Assembly (NCBI GenBank): GCA_027028005.1
Contig: JALVKE010000006.1
Span: forward strand, 1-46,606
Length of the DNA stretch: 46,606 nt
Direction: 5' to 3'
Origin: Persephonella sp.
GTDB taxonomy: Bacteria > Aquificota > Aquificia > Aquificales > Hydrogenothermaceae
Shown here: positions 42,545-46,606 of the stretch, one piece after another
Layout of the letters: each line of letters opens with the position of its first letter
Numbering within the stretch: position 1 is the stretch's first letter
Notes under the pieces: model-generated
The model's database searches: none
Told to the model about the DNA's origin: nothing
Seen by the model: the letters and a program-made list of their open reading frames with translations, nothing else
Translations under genes and position numbers: made by a program

Positions 42545-43081
42545 ATGAGTTTAGCTGATAGATATTTGCCTTACTATACGGTAGAAGATAGAGAAAAGTG
42601 GAAAGGAGATTGGGAACTTGTTGAAGGGGTTCTCTTTGCTTTAGCTTCTCCTTCTATCGAGCATCAAAGAGTTATATCTCGTTTACTACAACAACTCCAA
42701 AATGGTTTTGAAAAATGTAAGGAGTGTGAAGCTTTACCAGACTTAGACTACTTTATATCTGAAGATACTGTTGTTAGACCAGATGTTATTGTTTTATGCA
42801 AAAAAGTAAAAGAAAAACTAACTGTACCTCCAGATATTATATATGAGGTTGTATCACCATCTTCAGTAAAAATGGATGAACACATAAAATTTGAGCTGTA
42901 TGAAAGAGAAGGAATTAAGTTTTATGTGCTTATTTATCCTTTTAAAGATAGAAAGCATATAAAAATTTTCCAGCTTTTAGATGGTAAATACAAAAAAATA
43001 TTTGAAACTATAGATGATACTTTTGAATCTATTCTTGAAAAGTGCAAATTTACACTTGATTTTTCAAAAATATGGGAATAA
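42545..43081 (+). CDS. second Uma2-family (DUF820) PD-(D/E)xK nuclease-fold protein
   Basis: A 178-aa classical Uma2 protein. WELVEGVLFALASPSIEHQRVISRLLQQL is followed by EDTVVRPDVIVLCKK (active-site Asp), PPDIIYEVVSPSSVKMDEHIKFELYEREGIKFYVLIYP (active-site Glu and the VxSPS motif) and a C-terminal strand region. It resembles the standard family more closely than the first copy and is not a recent duplicate of it. It lies 8 bp after sucC and 18 bp before sucD. No strong ribosome binding site is seen, so it may depend on translation of sucC. Confidence 0.88.
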   Translation: MSLADRYLPYYTVEDREKWKGDWELVEGVLFALASPSIEHQRVISRLLQQLQNGFEKCKECEALPDLDYFISEDTVVRPDVIVLCKKVKEKLTVPPDIIYEVVSPSSVKMDEHIKFELYEREGIKFYVLIYPFKDRKHIKIFQLLDGKYKKIFETIDDTFESILEKCKFTLDFSKIWE

Positions 43082-43099
43082 AGAAGGAGGAATATAAAG

Positions 43100-43987
43100 A
43101 TGAGCGTATTAGTTAACAAAGATACAAAAGTGATAGTTCAAGGTATAACAGGAAGAGAAGGTTCTTTCCATGCAATACAATGTAAAGCTTACGGTACACA
43201 GGTAGTAGGTGGTGTTACCCCAGGAAAAGGAGGACAGGATGTAGAAGGAATTCCTGTTTTTGACAGTGTAAGAGAAGCAGTTGAAAATACCGGAGCAGAT
43301 TGTTCTCTTATTTTTGTTCCACCTCCATTTGCAGCAGATGCTATCTTAGAGGCAGTAGATGCAGGATTAAAAACTGTTATCTGTATCACAGAAGGAATTC
43401 CTGTGAATGATATGATACCTGTTAAAAACTATATAAAAACTTACTACCCTGACACTGTTTTAATTGGTCCAAACTGTCCAGGGGTTATAACTCCAGAAGA
43501 AGCAAAAATCGGAATTATGCCAGGGCACATATTCAAAAAAGGAAATGTTGGAATAGTTTCGAGATCTGGAACTCTTACATATGAAGCAGCATTTCAGCTT
43601 ACAAACAAAGGAATTGGTCAATCAACTGTTATAGGTATTGGTGGTGACCCTGTTCCTGGAACAGTTTTCTCAGATGTATTAGAATGGTTCCAAAACGACC
43701 CTGAAACAGAGGCTATTGTTATGATTGGAGAGATTGGAGGAACAGCAGAAGAAGAGGCGGCTGAGTTTATAAAGTCTCACGTTACCAAACCTGTTGTTGC
43801 ATATATCGCCGGTGTTACAGCTCCTCCAGGAAAAAGAATGGGACACGCAGGGGCTATTATAGCAGGTGGAAAAGGAACAGCTGAAGAGAAATACAAAGCT
43901 CTCGAAGCAGCAGGTGCTAAAACTGTAAAAAATATCTCAACAATAGGTGAAGCTGTAGAAGAAGTTTTAAAAGCAATAAAAGGATAA
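43100..43987 (+). CDS. sucD: succinyl-CoA synthetase, alpha subunit
   Basis: A 295-aa CoA-binding subunit. [23 protein letters not shown], the CoA site region [70 protein letters not shown] and the phosphorylated active-site His in [20 protein letters not shown] are all present. GAAGGAGG lies 8 bp upstream. It is the last gene of the rTCA operon, before a strong terminator. Confidence 0.97.
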   Translation: MSVLVNKDTKVIVQGITGREGSFHAIQCKAYGTQVVGGVTPGKGGQDVEGIPVFDSVREAVENTGADCSLIFVPPPFAADAILEAVDAGLKTVICITEGIPVNDMIPVKNYIKTYYPDTVLIGPNCPGVITPEEAKIGIMPGHIFKKGNVGIVSRSGTLTYEAAFQLTNKGIGQSTVIGIGGDPVPGTVFSDVLEWFQNDPETEAIVMIGEIGGTAEEEAAEFIKSHVTKPVVAYIAGVTAPPGKRMGHAGAIIAGGKGTAEEKYKALEAAGAKTVKNISTIGEAVEEVLKAIKG

Positions 43988-43996
43988 AAATATCAT

Positions 43997-44025
43997 AAGC
44001 CCCTTTAAAAGGGGCTTTTTCTTTT
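43997..44025 (+). terminator. intrinsic terminator of the rTCA operon
   Basis: AAGCCCCTTT-A-AAAGGGGCTT followed by TTTTTCTTTT, 10 bp after the sucD stop. Confidence 0.93.
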
Positions 44026-44029
44026 GCGT

Positions 44030-44339
44030 AAAGTTTGATAATATGTAAAAAGGATTTTTGGAAAGAGAATATGGCTATCCTATAAACAGTCTATTTCGAG
44101 GGATAGGATTAATTAATAATAGTTACTATTAAGCTTTGCATTTTTAATAGAAAATATAATTTTGCGTAAGTTGGCTTTTTACAGGCGTTAGCGAGAATAT
44201 AATAGAAAATATATTCGCATTAATGGAGGGTCGATGCAAAAAACTACCTTCAGCGAGGATTTGATAAAATTCTAAAAATCTCGCTAAGCCTTGAAACTAC
44301 TTGCTGAAATAAAATTTTTTTACTTATCTCAATTAACGG
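44030..44339 (+). promoter_or_regulatory. CRISPR leader region
   Basis: An AT-rich 310-bp stretch without a gene, upstream of the array. It contains a perfect dyad TAATAGT-T-ACTATTA (44117-44131) and a 13-bp direct repeat AATAGAAAATATA (44146-44158 and 44201-44213). Three AGCGAG motifs are also present (44190-44195 and 44252-44257 on +, 44280-44285 on -). The first and last form a 9-bp inverted repeat TTAGCGAGA/TCTCGCTAA. The repeats' ATAGAAAG end on the right side supports transcription from this leader. Confidence 0.6.
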
Positions 44340-45034
44340 GTTTTATCTGAACTATATGGGATAGAAAGACTACATTGTGTAGTATATGATAACAAAAAAA
44401 AAGAAAGGTTTTATCTGAACTATATGGGATAGAAAGAGCTCTTATCAAGTGTTCAGGTTCTTCTTGTGATGAGAGTTTTATCTGAACTATATGGGATAGA
44501 AAGTTTTGAGATGTTCCAAGATTTGCAGGTATATACTTGGTTTTATCTGAACTATATGGGATAGAAAGTCTAATTACATATTCTCCTGCTTGGGCTAAAA
44601 CAGGTATAGTTTTATCTGAACTATATGGGATAGAAAGTGTTTTCATTAGTGATGAGACAGATAGAAGGTTTATACTAGTTTTATCTGAACTATATGGGAT
44701 AGAAAGAAAGCAAAAAATGAACCTACTTTTGCTATTGATTTTGGTTTTATCTGAACTATATGGGATAGAAAGATTTTGATATTTCGTTAGAAGTTAAAAT
44801 ACCATCAGTTTTATCTGAACTATATGGGATAGAAAGAATTTTTTGAATTGTTTTAGCTTCTTTTGAACTTATCTGTTTTATCTGAACTATATGGGATAGA
44901 AAGTCTTTAGATATCACATAGTTAGGAGATCATAGTTATGTTTTATCTGAACTATATGGGATAGAAAGCGAAAAGAAAAACTCTTCGTTGATAAAGATGG
45001 ACACAGTTTTATCTGAACTATATGGGATAGAAAG
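44340..45034 (+). CRISPR. CRISPR array, 11 repeats and 10 spacers
   Basis: Eleven identical 29-bp repeats start at 44340, 44408, 44475, 44540, 44609, 44678, 44744, 44808, 44875, 44940 and 45006. The repeat begins GTTTTATCTGAAC and ends GGGATAGAAAG. Spacers are 39, 38, 36, 40, 40, 37, 35, 38, 36 and 37 bp. A weak hairpin CTAT/ATAG lies in the 3' half. The length and the GAAAG end are like Cas6-processed type I-B or III repeats, but type cannot be fixed because no cas gene is in the window. Reading frames predicted across the array are artefacts. Confidence 0.98.
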
Positions 45035-45294
45035 ATATATACAAGATTTTAAAAGGCACTTTTTACAATAAAAAGGTATTTTAATACGTATTTCTAGAAA
45101 ATCCATTCGAATTATTAAATATGTAATTCGTTTTTTATCTCTTAGAGAAAAGAAACTTTCACAGCTAAATCTGAACATATTACAGTACCTCATTTATTCT
45201 TTTTATATAATGACATATACTTTCTAACATTTTAACTATAGTATAGAGACTTACGATAATAGATAAAGTCATTTTTTTATTATAGGAGTATAAT
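45035..45294. other. gene-free gap after the CRISPR array
   Basis: A 260-bp AT-rich gap. It holds a short fragment ATCTGAACATAT (45170-45181 approximately) similar to part of the repeat, and a weak stem CTTTTT/AAAAAG. I see no gene, tRNA or clear terminator. Confidence 0.5.
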
Positions 45295-46606
45295 ATGGAT
45301 TATGAAGTTATCTACCATTTCAACGAGAAATTTTCTTATTGTGAAAAATGCGATAAATATGAAAACTTAAAAATTCCTATAGCTGTATATGTGAAACCTA
45401 AAGAAAAAGAAAAAGTTAAAAAAGAACAAAAAAATATTAAAAGTAAAAAAGGTTTAACTACCTATTTAAAAAAACTATACAAAGGAATAAAAGGACGGGA
45501 AGATAAAAGGAAATATTGGTATACATGCATTCTTCACGATGACAAAGAAAATGAAATATGGATGACTGATTCTTATCAAGAATATATGAATGCATTAGAT
45601 TCTCTTTTTAAGAATAATTATAATATACTCCTGTATGAAGCAAAAATTAATTGGAATAAAATTTTGTTAAGTGAATTTGAAGAATGGTTTGCTACATATT
45701 CCTTAATCGTTTACATAAACAATATTCTTTATAATTTAGAAAAAAAATTAGCATTTTCTGAATTTTTGTTTAATTATTTAAATAATAAAGATAGAAAAAA
45801 GACATTAGAGAAATTCAAAAATTTTTTTGTTATTTTAAATTACTTCTTAAAAAATAAGAATTTAAGCGGTGATAAACTTCTTAACTTTTCTGAGATAAAT
45901 TTTCCTATTTTTCCTTTGAAAGATGGAAGTGTATGGGAAAGCAAACTTTTTTTATTTTATGATCCATATAAAGATGATGAATCACTTGAACCAAAATCTA
46001 TGATATTTAATTTTTATAAATGTAAATTTTATGGAGAAACAATAATTAGCTCTTATCATAAAATATGGAATAATTCAACCATCATTACTGATAGATGCAT
46101 ATTTCTTAATAATTTAAATATTTATTCTTATACTTATGATTGGGAAAATCCAGAATTTGAACAATATAAATTTAAGGATATTTTTTTAAAAAATAGCAAA
46201 TTTTACAGCCCAGTATATGTAGAAATAAATGTGAATGGTTGGTTAGGAAGTGTTGAAGATGTAGGTGTTCATCCTAATATTGAAAATTGCAAATTCTTTT
46301 ATTCATTTAGTATTGCATGGGCAGATCCTATTATTTCATATGATCTATATGAAATATTAGAAAATGAAATAGATGGTTTTTTCTTATGGACATTTAAGAG
46401 TGCTATTAAAGATTTTTATATAAAAAATACAATCTTCCATAAAGGTGCTTATTTTAATACCATCATTCACAAAAATATCTTTGATAATGTTACATTTAAT
46501 TCAAGCATTTACTTTACATATTTTAATATTAACTATGAAGAATTTACTAAATTGTTAAAGTCTATAAAAATAAAATCAAAAAAATTAGAAGCTCAAGATG
46601 TAAAAA
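45295..46606 (+). CDS. pentapeptide-repeat-like protein, 3' end outside the window
   Basis: An uninterrupted frame of at least 437 codons runs off the window. The ATG follows TAGGAG by 6 bp. The N-terminal part has a CEKC motif (residues about 16-19), a Lys-rich linker and long Asn/Lys/Phe-rich helical stretches. From about residue 240 there are repeated short units such as KCKFYGETI, DRCIFLNNL, KNSKFYSPV, ENCKFFYSF. A clear pentapeptide phase with central F, Y or I follows: TIFHK, GAYFN, TIIHK, NIFDN, VTFNS. This suggests a quadrilateral beta-helix. G+C is visibly lower than in the rTCA genes, which hints at recent acquisition. No cas motif was seen. Function is unknown. Confidence 0.75.
   Translation, partial: MDYEVIYHFNEKFSYCEKCDKYENLKIPIAVYVKPKEKEKVKKEQKNIKSKKGLTTYLKKLYKGIKGREDKRKYWYTCILHDDKENEIWMTDSYQEYMNALDSLFKNNYNILLYEAKINWNKILLSEFEEWFATYSLIVYINNILYNLEKKLAFSEFLFNYLNNKDRKKTLEKFKNFFVILNYFLKNKNLSGDKLLNFSEINFPIFPLKDGSVWESKLFLFYDPYKDDESLEPKSMIFNFYKCKFYGETIISSYHKIWNNSTIITDRCIFLNNLNIYSYTYDWENPEFEQYKFKDIFLKNSKFYSPVYVEINVNGWLGSVEDVGVHPNIENCKFFYSFSIAWADPIISYDLYEILENEIDGFFLWTFKSAIKDFYIKNTIFHKGAYFNTIIHKNIFDNVTFNSSIYFTYFNINYEEFTKLLKSIKIKSKKLEAQDVK

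Noticed and set aside
45165-45185. Fragment similar to part of the CRISPR repeat beyond the last repeat
   Set aside because: Only about 12 bases match with a gap. In such AT-rich DNA this can occur by chance, so it was not counted as a degenerate repeat.
44329-45193. Open reading frames on both strands across the CRISPR array
   Set aside because: They arise because the identical 29-bp repeats lack stops in some frames; they consist of translated repeats and spacers.

Overview
The window comes from an AT-rich bacterial chromosome (roughly one third G+C by eye). The gene set points to the Aquificota, most likely a Hydrogenothermaceae member such as Sulfurihydrogenibium or Persephonella. It carries ferredoxin-dependent pyruvate synthase, a long operon of reductive TCA cycle genes (malate dehydrogenase, two-subunit class I fumarase, succinyl-CoA synthetase), a YeeE/YedE pair for sulfur-compound transport, Gram-negative envelope genes (BamA, Skp, LpxD, LolD, TolC) and a CRISPR array. 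The genus is inferred from gene content, not from a search.

Layout. 1-183: tRNA-Tyr and tRNA-Gly. 391-1404: a putative outer-membrane beta-barrel protein. 1626-4861: a four-gene 2-oxoacid:ferredoxin oxidoreductase operon (gamma-delta-alpha-beta) ending in an intrinsic terminator. 4953-10753: an efflux region (HlyD-like adaptor, small unknown, DUF4416, Spy/CpxP-like protein, TolC, MacA-like adaptor, MacB/LolD-type ATPase) with no permease in view. 10850-14299: two glycosyltransferases and an O-antigen-ligase-like membrane protein. 14288-22038, minus strand: lolD-clpC-bamA-skp-lpxD-aat, an envelope and protein quality-control cluster. 22209-23257: the YeeE pair. 23258-27343, minus strand: hemN-murE-rpmB-dksA-like-lspA. 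27515-28942: speD with a possible leader ORF, a roughly 500-bp non-coding stretch, and a PPOX-type flavoprotein. 28968-34284, minus strand: radical SAM YhcC-like, GGDEF-EAL protein, di-haem peroxidase, leuB. 34392-37534: site-2-type protease, cinA, a tiny unknown, a lipoprotein. 37665-43987: the rTCA operon mdh-fumA-uma2-fumB-DUF488-sucC-uma2-sucD. 43988-45034: leader and 11-repeat CRISPR array. 45295-end: a truncated pentapeptide-repeat-like gene.

How the genes work together. Pyruvate synthase and the rTCA operon belong to one carbon-fixation scheme. The minus-strand envelope cluster joins lipoprotein release, outer-membrane protein folding and lipid A synthesis. The surface-glycan and efflux genes add to the same envelope theme.

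Most unusual points. (1) bamA has no ATG/GTG/TTG start that fits its signal peptide. The natural start is an ATA codon inside an ATAA overlap with the clpC stop, and a terminator-like hairpin lies within the signal-peptide codons just downstream. (2) Both two-subunit enzymes of the rTCA operon have their subunit genes separated by a Uma2-family nuclease-fold gene. (3) The CRISPR array has no cas genes in view, has structured leader motifs, and has one spacer whose complement encodes a phage tape-measure-like motif. (4) A previously uncharacterised-looking pentapeptide-type gene lies directly beyond the array and runs off the window.
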